Assembly: GCA_020746875.1 (NCBI GenBank)
Contig: JAGTJL010000011.1
Coordinates: forward strand, 744,001 to 808,000
Reading direction: 5' to 3'
From: Rhexocercosporidium sp. MPI-PUGE-AT-0058
Lineage: Eukaryota; Ascomycota; Leotiomycetes; Helotiales
DNA: 64,000 bases
In this document: piece after piece, positions 11,351-24,430 of the stretch
Position numbering within the stretch: position 1 is the first letter of the stretch
How the letters are laid out: every line of letters starts with the position of its first letter
Position numbers and translations under genes: made by a program
Notes under the pieces: generated by a model
Database searches by the model: none
What the model was told of the DNA's origin: nothing
Seen by the model: only the letters and a program-made list of their open reading frames with translations

Positions 11351-13634
11351 GGCTCGCCTATTCTCACAAGTAGTCTCTTATAAGTAATATTACTAAAAGA
11401 ATAATAGTATTAATAATATAAATAAAATTAAGTAGTACTAAAGTCTTAAATGTTTTATAAAATCTTCATCCTTTCTTTACCGAAATAGGTTGCTTTTCTA
11501 TTTCGGAAATATCGCTAGCTTATATAATTCTAAAAGAGTATATAAGAGTTTTAAGCTTCGTATAAGTAGGTAAGGAATTTAGAATAAAGTAGCCGGCGGT
11601 AGCTATTATATTTAGCTTTAACTTCGACAGATTTTAATAAATAAAGGAGGAAAGTATAATAATAATACGTAAAAAAGAAGAATATTTATAATTACTTGCG
11701 ATTACGCTTAATTATATAATTTAGCGGAAAGCTTTTCCTTTATCAGACTCTCTCGGGTGACGGTAATATATTCTTTATAATAATTTAAGCCAGACAGAAA
11801 TCCTAAATACGGCTCTTTAATACTAATTATTAATTTCCGCATTATTAATTACTAATAAGCTTATATTATTAATAGCTCGTATTTCCTTACTTTTGTAGGC
11901 TTTTATTATATTTAATAATTAACTTAACTTCTAGTGCGGCTTACGTAACGTAAGGAATTAAGCGCGTGGCGATTAATAGCGTTTGTTTTTAATTTTTATA
12001 TTAGTCTTTACACCCTATTTCTGCACTCTTATTCTGCACTTTATTCTGCACCTTGTTTTGCACTATTATTTCTGCTTTACTTTTCTACCTTAATCTAGGA
12101 AGAATAAAGAGTTCAAATAAAATTATATTCAAATCATTTATTTCCTTTGCCTTAATTAATAAATTAAAGTCCGGATTTATAACTAATATTACCGATAAAT
12201 ATTAAGTATAGATTGCATATCTTATAAGCGTTAATGTAAATATATTATATTATAAAATTTATTATACCTCGAGTACTAATTTATATTTAAAGCTATTTAA
12301 AGACTTTATTAAAAATCTTATTCTAGTGATTTTTAAGCAGCATTTATTCTAAAAATAGTCATTATTCGCCTTCTTTTCTTTTGGCTTTATAGCTTTATTA
12401 ATACTTTCTTAGGAACTCTTATATTATTGATATTATTGCCTTACTTTACCAGACAGCCGCATTACATATTCAACGAACTCTACAACTTCTAAATCAAATT
12501 CTTTAATAATTTCATTTATTTAACAAACGTTACTTAAGTAAAATCTATTAACTTAACGCTATTAACAGAAAATATATAAGGGCGGATTAATATTATAAGG
12601 ATATTTGACGGCCGGGAGCTTAATACAGAGTATCTCTTTAGGCTTTTTGCAAACCTCGTAGTAAATTCTTATTTTATTAATTTATTAAGAGTCTTAATTT
12701 TATATGAAATCTTGCATTTCGCTGCTAATAAATACGTCACTTCGGCTGCTACTCGATTTATATTTAATTTCATTAGCCTCAGTCTTATTATACTTATTAA
12801 GATTAATAATTAAAATACTTAAAATAAAGATAAGCAAGTTATATAGTATAATAGGAGCTTTAAGTATTAGTAATAGACGGTCGGTTATATAATTGCCTTA
12901 AGGTATTCTTTTAATTTTATATTTATATTTAAAATTTATTTAAGTCCAATAATACTCCTTTATTTAACGCTTCTTCGGCTACTTAAGCGGTTGAAATTCT
13001 TATTAAAATATTAGCGAGCAGTATTTGTGAAACGGCCACAACTTATTATAATAGTACGAATATATAATATAGTAATATGCCAGTATATTACTAGTATTTC
13101 ATTAAGGAAGTTCAGTTTGGCGAGGCGTATAAATTAAATAAGAATACTTTATTATACAAAATAATACATTAAAATATGGTATTATTTAGGCTATTTATAT
13201 ATTAATATATTAATTCTTGACTTTAAAAATTATAAATTACTAACTCCTCTGAGTCCTTATATTAGACTTTTAAGTAACGGATACTATATTAATAATAAGA
13301 CTTATATTAAGACCGTAAAGGCGAATTATTTTAATATTTCTTTCCTACTTTATGAGTATCTTAAGTATTAAATACTATATTAGACTTTAGAATAATATAT
13401 AAAGTAATTATAATCAGTTATAAGCAAAAGATATCGCATAATATCGGATACTAAGTTGCTTCTTACTTAAGAAGAGCATATGCTAGGAAGTAAACAGTTA
13501 TAATTATAAGTAATAATACGCCTCAGACTTAATTTAAATAAAAAACGTTTATTTATAGAAATAATTAATTCCTTAATTAATCGAGATTTTAAGATCTAGT
13601 TATTATATCGTTTATAAAAGTTAGTAATGTGAAT
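11351..13634. other. AT-rich relic with a 13-bp minisatellite at 12005-12076
   Basis: At 12005-12076 there are about five degenerate copies of CACCCTATTTCTG, the opposite orientation to the tract at 8795, so the two bracket the MFS relic as an inverted pair. A minus-strand frame at about 12330-12710 stays open for long stretches but matches nothing I know. A plus-strand open frame of 62 codons at 12704-12892 is probably fortuitous. No other gene is recognised. Confidence 0.5.
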
Positions 13635-13636
13635 GT

Positions 13637-14024
13637 AATTTATTATATAATTACTTATTATATAACAGCCCGTTGCATAACGCCATATTATATAACTACT
13701 TATTGCGTAATAACTTGTTGCATAACTAATTATTGTATAACAGCCGGTTACATAACTATTTGTTGTATAATAATCCGTTGCACAACGCTATATTATATAA
13801 TTACTTATTATATAATAACTCGTTACATAATTAATTGTTATATAATAGCCGGTTATATAACTATTTATTGTATAATAATCCATTATATAGCGCCTTGTAA
13901 TATAATTACTTATTGCATAATAGCCGGTTATATAACTATTTGTTATATAATAATCCGTTATATAATTACTTATTATATAATAATTTATTATATAACGCTT
14001 TATTTTATATTATTTATTATATAA
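13637..14024. repeat. 15-bp tandem minisatellite, about 26 copies
   Basis: Head-to-tail copies of a 15-bp unit with consensus close to RTTRYATAAYARYYY fill this stretch (for example GTTATATAATAATCC, GTTATATAACTATTT, ATTATATAATTACTT). Variants recur in a higher order: the unit ending CCG is followed by GTTATATAACTATTT at 13744, 13849 and 13924, spacings of 105 and 75 bp (7 and 5 units). Because the unit is a multiple of three, one plus-strand frame (13629-14024, 131 codons) stays open and encodes a 5-residue Ile/Tyr/Thr periodicity. The ORF is most likely a by-product of the repeat. Confidence 0.85.
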
Positions 14025-14400
14025 TAAATCTCGTCCCGAGACTAATTTATATTTAAGTTCTAGAATTTTAAGTTAAAGTTAAAGGAAAGTTAAGATAGTA
14101 TTTAAGTTTTAATTAAATTAACTAATAAAGTTTAAGAAATAAATAAATAATTATTATTAAAATTAAATTTATAAAAGTAATAGAATATCTTAATATATAT
14201 TTGCTGCGATTATAATACAGAAAACATAAGCTTTAAAATATTTTACTAATAGTTCTTTAAAAAGAAAATCGTGCTTATTCTTAATTAAAATATCTTCGAT
14301 TATTTAAGACAAGAAAGCTTACGTTTTTCAATTATTTTAAAGATTAATATTAAATAATATTTAGAAAATCCTTAATATCGGAGCTATTATTTTATTTTTC
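14025..14400. other. AT-rich spacer, no gene recognised
   Basis: This is strongly RIP-like sequence between the minisatellite and the kinase relic. It may include the C-terminal end of the minus-strand kinase, but no motif is legible. Confidence 0.3.
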
Positions 14401-15300
14401 CGGGCTTTATAATTCCGTAGAATAAAGACTTAATATATACATCGTAAGCTCTATTAGCTTTATTATAATAAAGCCGAGACTATGAATATCGTCGCGTCTA
14501 CTTTTTGTTATAATATCTTTCTTCCGAGCAAAAGATTCCTTAATATTAATTAATAAATATTAGCAGGAATTACGTAAAGCCGAAACAGATTTATTAATTT
14601 TCATTATTCCGTTACGGTTAAAAAGGATTATATAGTAATTCAACTCGCCGTAATATAATAAAAGCTTTTCGTATATATATAAAAGTCCTAATACTAGCTG
14701 TTTTCGGTAAGCAAAAGCTCGGCTAATACAATCAGGTCTAGCTTACTTCCTTACAGATTACTACAATCTAAAAGGGCTTAAATAAGGCTTATAATATATT
14801 AATAATATATCGGAGCGAAGTATTTATTTATTTATAAATAATTATTAAATTATTATTATTAAAATACGACTTTTTAATATTAACCATATAATCGCTTATA
14901 AAAGGTTATATCCCACGTATTAAGTTTTTATCGATCCCGATCTCGATATTTAATCTCTTAATCGCGATTAAATTGCGCTCTCTAATATTATTATATCTGA
15001 TAATAGCCGATCCAGCCTAATTAAAAACTATAAATTCGTAATAGGCCACTTATAAGGAAGTCCTTATTTACTACTCTGCTCTCGGGTATTTTAATCCGGC
15101 GACTTTATTATTATTATAAGCTAAGTCAGACCGGAACAGGCTAATCTTATTTCTTAAAATCCGCTTTATTAAAATACTTAAAGATAACGTTAAAGTATTT
15201 TATAAATTATATTTAGTAATATTCTTCGGCAAACCTTAAGATATTAGTTGCGGATTTCTGCTAACTTACGTTATAAATCTTTCTTTCTTAAAGTTACTTT
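14400..15300 (-). pseudogene. Protein kinase-like gene, RIP-inactivated
   Basis: From about 14,730 down to 14,435 one minus-strand frame is open for about 100 codons with a single stop. It reads LVLGLLYIYEKLL, then YGELNYYIILFNRNG and IMKI (14,590-14,660), which matches the kinase alpha-E helix, an H-G-x-L-x(3)-N-I-L catalytic loop with His and Asn codons altered, and the following beta strand before DFG. Downstream, KKDIITKSRRDDIHSLGF plus IIIKLIEL (14,440-14,530) matches the APE region and the D-[IV]-[WHY]-SLG helix. The HG-L rather than HRD form is common in fungal-specific kinase-like proteins. The N-lobe would lie toward 15,300 and is poorly legible. It is divergent from, and adjacent to, the plus-strand DUF3723-type gene, which may have been its genomic partner. 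Confidence 0.72.
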
Positions 15301-15689
15301 TAATATAGATTCCCTTGCGTAATATTAGAATAAGAAGTAATAAAGGAATATAATTGCTAAGAGAAGTTAATCCCTCTGGATTATTATTAAGAAAAAGCGA
15401 TAAAGGCTTATTACTTTCAAATGCCATAATTCGGTTCAGAAGAGTTAAAAGTCTTAGTCATAAACTAAAAGCAGCGCCGCAAGAAGGAATTTCTATAAAA
15501 GATTATACTTAAACACGTCGTATTATTATTATATAATCACTTTTAAGGGTTGCTCTAATAAGGTCCCGTTTAGGCCCTTCTTAAGCTCGCAGTTAAAAAT
15601 AAATAAATAGAATATTAAATAAGGATAAAAGTAATATAAAAAAGAAAGAACTACCGAGAAATACTTTAATAAAGAATTTCTTTTTAAGC

Positions 15690-18600
15690 GCTAAATAGAT
15701 TTACTTTATTATAAACAGCCTTTTAGCGACAGATTTATAAGTTTTTCAGAAGAAAAGCCAGGCATTCATCGGCTCGGTAAAAATCTTATTTAATAAGTTT
15801 CGATATAAGAAGCTTTTTAAAAACCTACGATAGTATGATAAGAAGAATATTATTAAGTTATTAAGTATCTTTTAGAATCCCGAGGTTAGCTGTTAGCGCC
15901 GGGATTTCGATAATTACGTGCCTGTGCTAATACCTCGATCGGCTCTGCCTTTAAGATTTCTGGGAGTCGATAACGACTTTTAATTACTTAATCTTGACTA
16001 TCTTCTTATATTCTTATACGGAAGATATCGCATTAAAGCAGCCCGCAAATTCTTTATAAGGAATAATAAGTAATAAGTTGCCGATCTCTATTTTAATAGT
16101 TTTTAACTTTATTATTAAAAAACACTCCCAGCTAACGAATCCAGACTTCAATTTATAAATTAAAAACGTACTACGCGAATATAATCTTAATTACGCGAAA
16201 TTCTACGATAAGAATATCCTCCGGCAAATCCACATCTTTATTATATAAGGAAATATAACGCGAAAAAAGAAATTCCTCGCCCGGCTTTCAGACAGTAAGC
16301 AAGATTATATAAAGCGCTTAAAGGCCTTATTAGAGCAGTTTTAAAATAACTTAAACGCGCTAATCCCGTTCGCTGGACTATAGCCAGCTATATTAATAAG
16401 GACTTTCTTACGGCTTTTAAATCTGCATTACCTTAAAGTATTTAATATTTCTTAATACTTTTCGCCTTTATTAATATTACGTAGGAAATAACGCGCTACT
16501 TGCGTCGAGTTAAAGCGACGATAATTTATATTATTAATAAAGATAAAAACGATTAGTTTCTAATTAATATTAATACGGCTTTTCTTCTCTAAGGCCTTTG
16601 CCCCGGCTTATCTCTTAAGGATCGTACGTTTATTTAAATACGAATACTATTACGAAAGCTTTTTCTTATAATTTAAGATAATAATATTCGCTCGCAAATA
16701 CTTAAGCGCATTTATTTAATAAAGTATATTATTATAATAATATATATATTCCTAAAAGATATAAAGTACCTCGAACCTTATATAAAGATATTAAAAAAGG
16801 TTTTGCTAAGCAAAAGTAAGAGCTCTCTCTCGCAGTATTTTAATACTTTATATAACGATTAGCCGAATGCCAAAGTCCAAACTATTAAGTCTATTTTCAA
16901 TAATCGAACATTCTTTAATTTATATGCTTCTTAAATAATATATTATATATTTTAACTTCTTGTCTTACGGCACTTTCCCGAAATAAACGGGCAAGTATCT
17001 CGGAAAGATATTAATAAGCGCGCTATACGGAAATCAAAGCTATAGTTTTAATAATGGATTAAGCTTTTTATATTAACCCTTAGAAATGAATATAAACGTA
17101 TACGTAAAATATATTGTAATCGTAAAGCAGTAGATAATAATAAGATCGAAGACTGCGTGCGAAGAATTCGGCTTTTAATAAAATAAAAAATAAAGTAATA
17201 AAAGTATAATTTATATATTAAATCATTAGTGACCTCGAGTATGAAGAAATAATAATAGCCGCTCCCGAGTTAACTTCAGATCGCGAGTATAGCAGACCGG
17301 ATATTTTAGATAAATATAATAGATTAAATATTTTATATAAATATGGCCGATTATATAATAATGCTCTTTAAGTAAATTAAGGCTGCTTTTTCTTTAATTA
17401 TATATATTTAACTTTATACGATATTATACTTAAGCGGTACTTTATATTATTTATTATTATACGAGACTTTTTTTATAACTTCTTTAATACCGCTGAAAAC
17501 GATTTAAATTAACCGAACTTCTTTCGTTTGCCGCGCGATAACTATAGCGTAAGTCGAAAAGACGAGGAAAAAATATAAAACGTCGAGGATATAGAAAGAC
17601 CACTTACGAACTAGCGACCGGCTCTATCACCGCTACTTAAGATTCCCTTGCTATTAAATCCTATAAGACTTATAGAAAATACGCATAGCGCTGTTATTAC
17701 TTCCGGTACCCCGCCGATACGGAATTCACGGAGCTTAAACGAATATCATAACTTCACCCGAAGAGGCCGCTTTACTAGTCTTATTATTTACCGCTTAAAA
17801 CGATAAAGAAAACGCTTAAACTCGACCGGCCGATAGTTTAAACAGGATTTCCCTTATAGTAAGGATATTATTTTCCTAAAGGCTATATAGCAATTACTTG
17901 CCGCAGAAAGGACTTAAGCTGCTACTGTTTTATCGGAAGATATATTAATAGAAGATATGGAGATTGTCTTATAAGCTTTTCCTTTAGCAGGACTGCTTAT
18001 AAAGAACGCTTATATTATTATTGCCTTAAGATTAAGAAATCTTTACGGACGTTATAATATCAGCCCGAGAGGCCGCTCTGCTAGCTTTACTATTTATCCG
18101 CACCGCTTAAAGCGCTCAGACTCTACCGACAGATAACGTAAACGGGATTTAATTAGCGCTTATAATAGAGATTCCTATATTAAAAATATTATCTTCTTAG
18201 GTTCTGCATAGCATTTACTTTTAATAAGTTTATTTATAAAAAGCATTTAAGCTGCTACTATCTCAGAAAATATATTAATAAAAGATATAAAAGTTATTTA
18301 ATAAGCTTTCCCTTCAGCAGGATAATTAGTAAATAAACCGCGTACCGCCGTCGCGTTAAAGTTAAAGAGCTTAAATAGACGCCGCAAGATTACTTAAAGA
18401 GGCCGTTTTATAAATCTTATTATTAATATATACTATTCAAAGCGACGAAGATAACGATCAACTTCGTTTTATCGTAAAAGACAACGGAGTCGAGGCTTAG
18501 GCACTTCTCTTAAAGATATAAAGATTATTTAATAGGTTCTTCTTCCGCGGACTGTAACTGAACCGCTTATATAATATAATTATTCCGCTAATATCTCGTT

Positions 18601-19710
18601 AATATTTCCGCTTTTAGCTGCTTAATTATCGGTAGTATTTATATTTAATTAAGAGATTTGAGATAGAACCTTTTTTACGCTTCTAGATATTTAGCTATTT
18701 GCGGCGCTTATAATTACGTTTAATAAAAAGATTATAATCTCTGCGGTATTTAGTTAAGAGGCTTAAAATAAAACTATCTCGGCCTTTATATCTGCTCAAC
18801 TAGCTGCGGTAATTATATCCGTGCTTAAGTAAAATATTTAAAATAAAACTATTTCTGCGCTTCCAGCTACTGAGCTATTTATAATACTTTTATTTATATT
18901 TAAATAAGAATAATTAATTAAAAACATAATTATCTTTTTATAAAATACCTTATAATTAATTTTCCGTTACTAAATAAGAATAGCAACGAAATCGTTTATA
19001 ATGCTCTCTTATGCCGGTAAGAATCGCTTCCGCGTACGTAAAGCCGATTTAACTAATATTATTTTCATAATCAACGCTTTATAACTCACGTTTAAGGCCC
19101 TAATTATAACTCTTACTCTTACGAGCGATTAAGGTAAGCGAATTAAGGTAGCTGCTCCTGTAACCGTCCTTAAGTAAGCCCGTACTCAGAAGCTTAATAT
19201 AACGCTTATAATTTCGTAATTAGAAGCTGAAATAATTGTTCGTTAATTAAAAGATTTCAAAGAATTAAGTAAAGAATTATATTATAAAGAACTTTAACTT
19301 AATTTAAACGTCGATTAAATAATAAAACGTAATAGTAAATTTATTTAAATTTTAATTTTAGACGGGAGTAATTAGAAGACCGTAGTTAAAAATATAATAT
19401 ATAATTAAATAAAAGAAAAGGTAAGGTTTTATATATTAAAGGTTAAAGGTATCCGCCCTTATAATTATAAGAAGACTCGTCTTAATATTAAAGATTACTT
19501 TTATAATACTTAAAAGGATTCTCCTCCGATACTTTATCTCTGCCGTCCAAAATAAGCCAGTTTTATTATTGAGATTTAAACCTCTGCGGCGGCGCTTTTT
19601 ATACCTGCCTTTTATCTTCGCTGCAATAAACTAGTGCTTAATAATACTATTCTATTTAAATTATTTATTTAAAAAGCTTAAAATATATATTTAATATCTT
19701 AATATAATTA
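15690..19710 (+). pseudogene. DUF3723-type fungal protein, RIP-inactivated
   Basis: A very long plus-strand frame. Near the start is N-xK-LSIF (about 15,850), then C-RRDFDNYVPVLI (about 15,890-15,935), which by eye matches the DUF3723 N-terminal pattern NV-RLL-IFE--GC-RLDPENHIPALI. Further on, LCPGLSLKDRTF (about 16,600) and FLKDIKYLEPYIKILKK (about 16,750-16,800), then SLSQYFNTLYND, agree with its conserved core (FEDTKYLEPCA-I-K and SLSQ-F-ALHN). The C-terminal half contains imperfect internal repeats (listed separately) and a final segment ending KTRLNIKDYFYNT then PPILYLCRPK. DUF3723 genes are restricted to Pezizomycotina, multicopy, of unknown biochemical function, and have been reported as cargo of giant Starship elements. 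Identification is from memory of the family pattern. Confidence 0.62.
17755..18540 (+). repeat. Three imperfect tandem repeats of about 305-331 bp inside the DUF3723-type frame
   Basis: A GAGGCCGC/T block recurs at 17763, 18068 and 18399. Behind the first two copies the sequence continues in parallel: ACCGCTTAAA, the GATAG/GATAA-TTTAAACAGGATT stretch, AAGCTGCTACT, GATATATTAATA and AGCTTT-CCTTTAGCAGGA. The third copy is more decayed. In the plus frame this is a protein repeat of about 100 residues (EAALL-LLF and so on). Internal repetition could itself attract RIP. Confidence 0.6.
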
Positions 19711-22700
19711 AAGCCTTAGTTACTTCTTTTACTTGCTTATTAAAATTTATAATCACTTTTCTAAGGACTTTTACTAAACCCTTGAAGTGATTTTCATTAA
19801 TAATAAGCTTTCTTAATATTATTAATTATATCTTTAATATATATTCTTTAATATCTAGTTCTTTTAAGAACGTAAGGTTTTCTCTTAATTATTCCTTTAT
19901 TTATTATCGCAGCTTAGCCCGCTTCTGGAGGTATAATTCCTTCTTCTCTTTAAATCTATCTTAGAAGCTATTAAACTTCTTTCGAGCATAAGACTTTATT
20001 TTTAAAGCTATCGTCGAACTCTTCAGCTTTCTACTCGTATTAAGTTTAATTCTTATAAATAAAAGAAGATTAGTCCGCAAGTAATAGTTTTATAATTCCG
20101 TAAATTTAAATATATAATTTAAAGATAATTTAAATTATAATAAATCGTGAAATTTTTATAACTCCGTAACTTCTAATATAATATTTAAAGATAATTAAAT
20201 TAAATAAGTATAAATAATATATAGCCCGAGGCTGAGTTCTTAATATTATTAAGTAATATAAGTAATAGGATGTAAGCTTATATTAAAACCGCTTAAATAT
20301 TACTTAAAGTAAAAAAGTTATAATACAATATTAGCAATTGCCGATTCTAAGTTTAACTTGGAGCCAGAACCGGCCTCTCCAAACCTGCGCAGTTAATTCC
20401 TAATTAAGTAATATTTATAAGCGCTATTATAAGGTTTGTGCCTTATAATAGCTATTTTTTATCTTTACATTTTGTTTCTGCACCCTTATTTTTACATCCT
20501 TATCTTTATACCTTCTTAAGTGAAATCATATATATAGCTTAATAAAAGAAGTTAATATTATACTACTTTTAATAATTTTATGTTATGATTTCCGGGCCGA
20601 TCTATAAAAGATTATATTTGTGGAACTAATAATACGGCTTTTAGTATAAAAGACTTAAATATTAAATAAAGTCTTTAATTAATATGCTTCACCCTTAGAT
20701 TATAAAAACTTCTTAAAATCGTTATTATAATATTAGCGAGAATCCAAATACTTGAACACTTATTTAAGATTACTTCCCTTAGATCTCGTAAATAACGCTT
20801 TATAATAAAAATAAATAAAAAAAGAATCCGTTTAGAAAAAGAAGACTAAAAAGCAAAGCTTGTAATTCGATTCCTTTAAAGAGAAAAAGCCAGGCTCCGC
20901 TTTTATAAGAAAATAAAAAAGAATAAGAGTCTAATTAAGTTAAGAGATTTTTTCTTAAAAGAGCTTATAATATAAGAGAACACAGAATTATTCGGTAAGG
21001 TAAATAATAGCGATACGAGGTGCAATTATGAGAAAATAAAAATAAACCTCGAGAGAAAAAAACACGAGATCGTTAAAGCTTTAAAGACGTTTATATAAGC
21101 GTTTATATTTATTATAATAAAAAAAGCTAGTAGTAATTAACTCTTGATATCTCGCCGCTGATTAAAGACGTGCGAGTTTTTTTTATGTAAAAATTAATAT
21201 ATTTACGCGCGAATATAATATTTTATACTTAAGAATCAGACTTATTCTTTCTTTAATTTATATAATAAGTAAACTATTAAGTTAAGAGCTATTTTTTATT
21301 TTATAAGTTCTACGAAATTAGTCGGCGTTTTGTACGTAATGATATAAAGACTTAAACCGGCCTCTTCTTAAAATAGCGCCAGTTAAAAGTATTAAAAAGC
21401 GTATTTAACACTCGATAGATCGCTAATAACTATAATAAGCGCTTTACTTAATATTACTTCTAATAATCTAATAAGAATAATACCTGGATCCTTTGAGAAG
21501 TTTAAGGAAGAAACGGAGTATAATTCTTAGATAATATTTATAATAAAGACTTCTTATATAATTAAGTTTATTAAAGCGAACTAAGTATTAATTTAAGATA
21601 ATATCCGTGCCGTATTCTTTTTATAGCTTATATTAATTAAGTACGTTATATTTCCTAGGACTTTTACTTTTTTTAAAATTTCGTAAACTCTCGCAAGTAG
21701 TATTAGTAGAAGTATTATTTAATCTACGTTTAAAAAAGGACTTCTATCGATCGCAGGAGCCTGCTGCCTTATTAGAATAATTAAGATAAGCTGGTTATAA
21801 TATAAATAACGGAATAATATTATTTAGCTAGTTAAAAACATATTTTTATAAGTTTCTCGAGATTATCTCAAAAGACAAAGTATTAATTAAATAATTTAAA
21901 AACCTGGCTTACTTCACTCGCTTACCGGCCTTATTACTACTCTTATTAACATTTACACCGCTCAAGGTGGGCACTAGTCTGTTATTGCTAAGATTACGAT
22001 TATTATAATTAGTTTATATATTAAAAATATAACCGTATTATATTTAATTTACAATTACTGAGTTTTAAAGAAAATAAAAACAACTCGGGATAAAGCATTA
22101 ATTAAGCGAAATCGGACCTAGAAGTACTTTTAAATAAGGACGGAGCTTTAATAAGTCTTTTAAGATATTATAAAAAGAGATGCCTTATTAATTAAATTAG
22201 ATTAAAGCTTAGTTTTTGTTATAAATTATAATAATAAATTAAGGAAAGACTAGCCGTTTGCGTATTATATTAAGTATTATATTTCGGCTTTATTTATTTC
22301 CGGTAATTCTGTACTAAACTCTTACTTCGGCTAAATGCACGTATTCTGATTAAGTATAACGTATATAAAATTAAATCACGTTTTCGTAGCTCTCGCGTAA
22401 TATTAAAAAATATAAAACGTAATAAAAAAGGAGGTTTTAGAAAAGCATCGATTAGTTAGACGAGAACCCGCTATTATACTTCACTCAGTGCCCGTAACCA
22501 TTTAGCTTATTGCTTACGTATTATTCTATTATTTAAGCGTCTTACAAATTTCCTGGAAGTTTTTAAAGATGTCTCCGGCTATACTTCCAGTATTATTACG
22601 CTTTTAAGAGCTTTTATAAAAAAGAGAAATCTTAACGGTCTCGGCTAATTTATTAAATTAGTTTTTAATATTTCGAATTCTTTTGAATTAATATTAATAA

Positions 22701-24430
22701 TAAGTGGCGTATTATTAATAGAGGTTCTAAATTAGGTTTAAAATAGCCGCTATAAGTAAAGTCTTTTTTTTTAACTAGCCTTATTATATTTAATAAAATA
22801 CTCTAACTGTATTCCGAAAAATCTAACTAGAATATATATTAGCATTAAGCACGCTTATTAATTGCGATTACTTGTCTTCCTGCTTTTCCTACAATCTTCG
22901 CAGACTTTTATACAGACAGCGCGGTAAGTAACCGGCCTTACTTTTTATAAATTAAATAAAACGCCTTATATTTAATAACGTCGACAAATAACCGAGAGGC
23001 GGCTAATGAGAAATATAAGTTATATTACAAACTCACTTACCGCTATTAATTATTATTAAAATTAAAGCCGTGCCCTCCGACCGATTTACTTTTTTAAAAT
23101 TAAAAAGTAACTTTAATTCTAATAATATATTCTCGCGATTTACGTAGCTTTTCCACGAACTCAATCAAGTTAATATATTCTTACTTAAGACTTTGCTATC
23201 AGAAATTCAATTTAAAATATAATAATTTATTATACCAGCTCCTATTCTCTTTTAAATCCAAGTCGATAGCTAACTTAATATATTCTTTTAAAGTATTAGC
23301 TTTTTTATAATATTAAAAGTATGCCAGAAATCCCGCGATATTACTCTTAAGGCTTATAAACTACGACTTAGGCTCTATAACTCTCAAGATAATCGTATAT
23401 TTTATACTCTATTTTTTACTTATATTCAGACTGCGAAATACTTTAATATATATACAAAAATAAGTCTTAATTTAATTAAATCTATAAAAGGTTTAAAAGG
23501 TTTAAAAGTCCAGTCTTTTTATTCTTAGGCAAAGCCTAATATCAGAGCTCAAAAGCAGAAGGACTCGTTTATACTAGAATACCTTCAGAATTAACTACTT
23601 AATAAAAGTAAAAAAAGTCTTTTAATTCTAAGCTTATTTTTTATATTTATATTTATAAAGAGATTAGTAAGCAAGTTACTACGAAGGATATAAGAGGCCG
23701 CTATTTTATTATATAAGTCTTAAGGGGGCGTTATTAAAAGAAGACGTCGTAAATAAAGGATTTAAATAAATTCGTTCTTCGAGAAGCGATAGGACGTTAA
23801 TTAAATCGTGATTTAGAGTATTTAAAGTTATTATATTAAAAGAGAATTAAAAAGGGCTTTTTCTGAATTAATAAAACGGGAATAACAACTTGGACGCGTG
23901 GCTTATATAACTTTTTAAAAGATTATTATACTACGCTACGCTTTTAAAACTCTTACGCCGGCTTTTAAAGTATATAAAATGAAGTAATATTATAAAGTTA
24001 TAAAAGTAACCGTATAATAATTTAATTATACTTATTTAAATTTTATTAATTATATTTATGTACTTTTATAAAAAAAAGCAGCGGATCCTATTCCGATACT
24101 TTTGTATTTTAAAAAAACTAAAATCACGTTATTAATACGAGTTATAACTGTTTCGAGACCAAAGGACCGGATTAGTATTAAATAAACGAATGAATTTACT
24201 AATATTAAAATTCGAATATATTAGCGATGAACGAATTAAGTAATTGAAAAAGCTTATTATAAATAATATACTTAAAGGACTTCTGCTATATCCGTTTCTT
24301 AAATAAAGCTGAACGATCAAGCTTATTAAAATATATTTGCGGGTACTATTACTTTATTCTTTTTAAATAAAATCCAACTTATTTTTTATATTACCGTGTT
24401 CTTTACTTTAATTATATTTTCCCTTTATTA
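19711..24430. other. AT-rich relics, no gene identified; minisatellite and GC motif near 20.4 kb
   Basis: At 20358-20373 is the conserved motif TTGGAGCCAGAACCGG, with GC-rich flanks. At 20463-20514 is a degenerate tract of the 13-bp minisatellite (TTTCTGCACCCTT type). Between 20.6 and 24.4 kb frames are broken on both strands and I could match none to a family; a plus-strand frame at about 23,690-23,950 stays mostly open (LKLLY-KRIKKGFF), and minus-strand 24132-24320 is open for 62 codons but looks incidental. Confidence 0.45.

Noticed and set aside
13629..14024. 131-codon Ile/Tyr-rich plus-strand frame as a gene
   Set aside because: It is fully explained by a 15-bp tandem repeat whose period is a multiple of three; composition is not protein-like.
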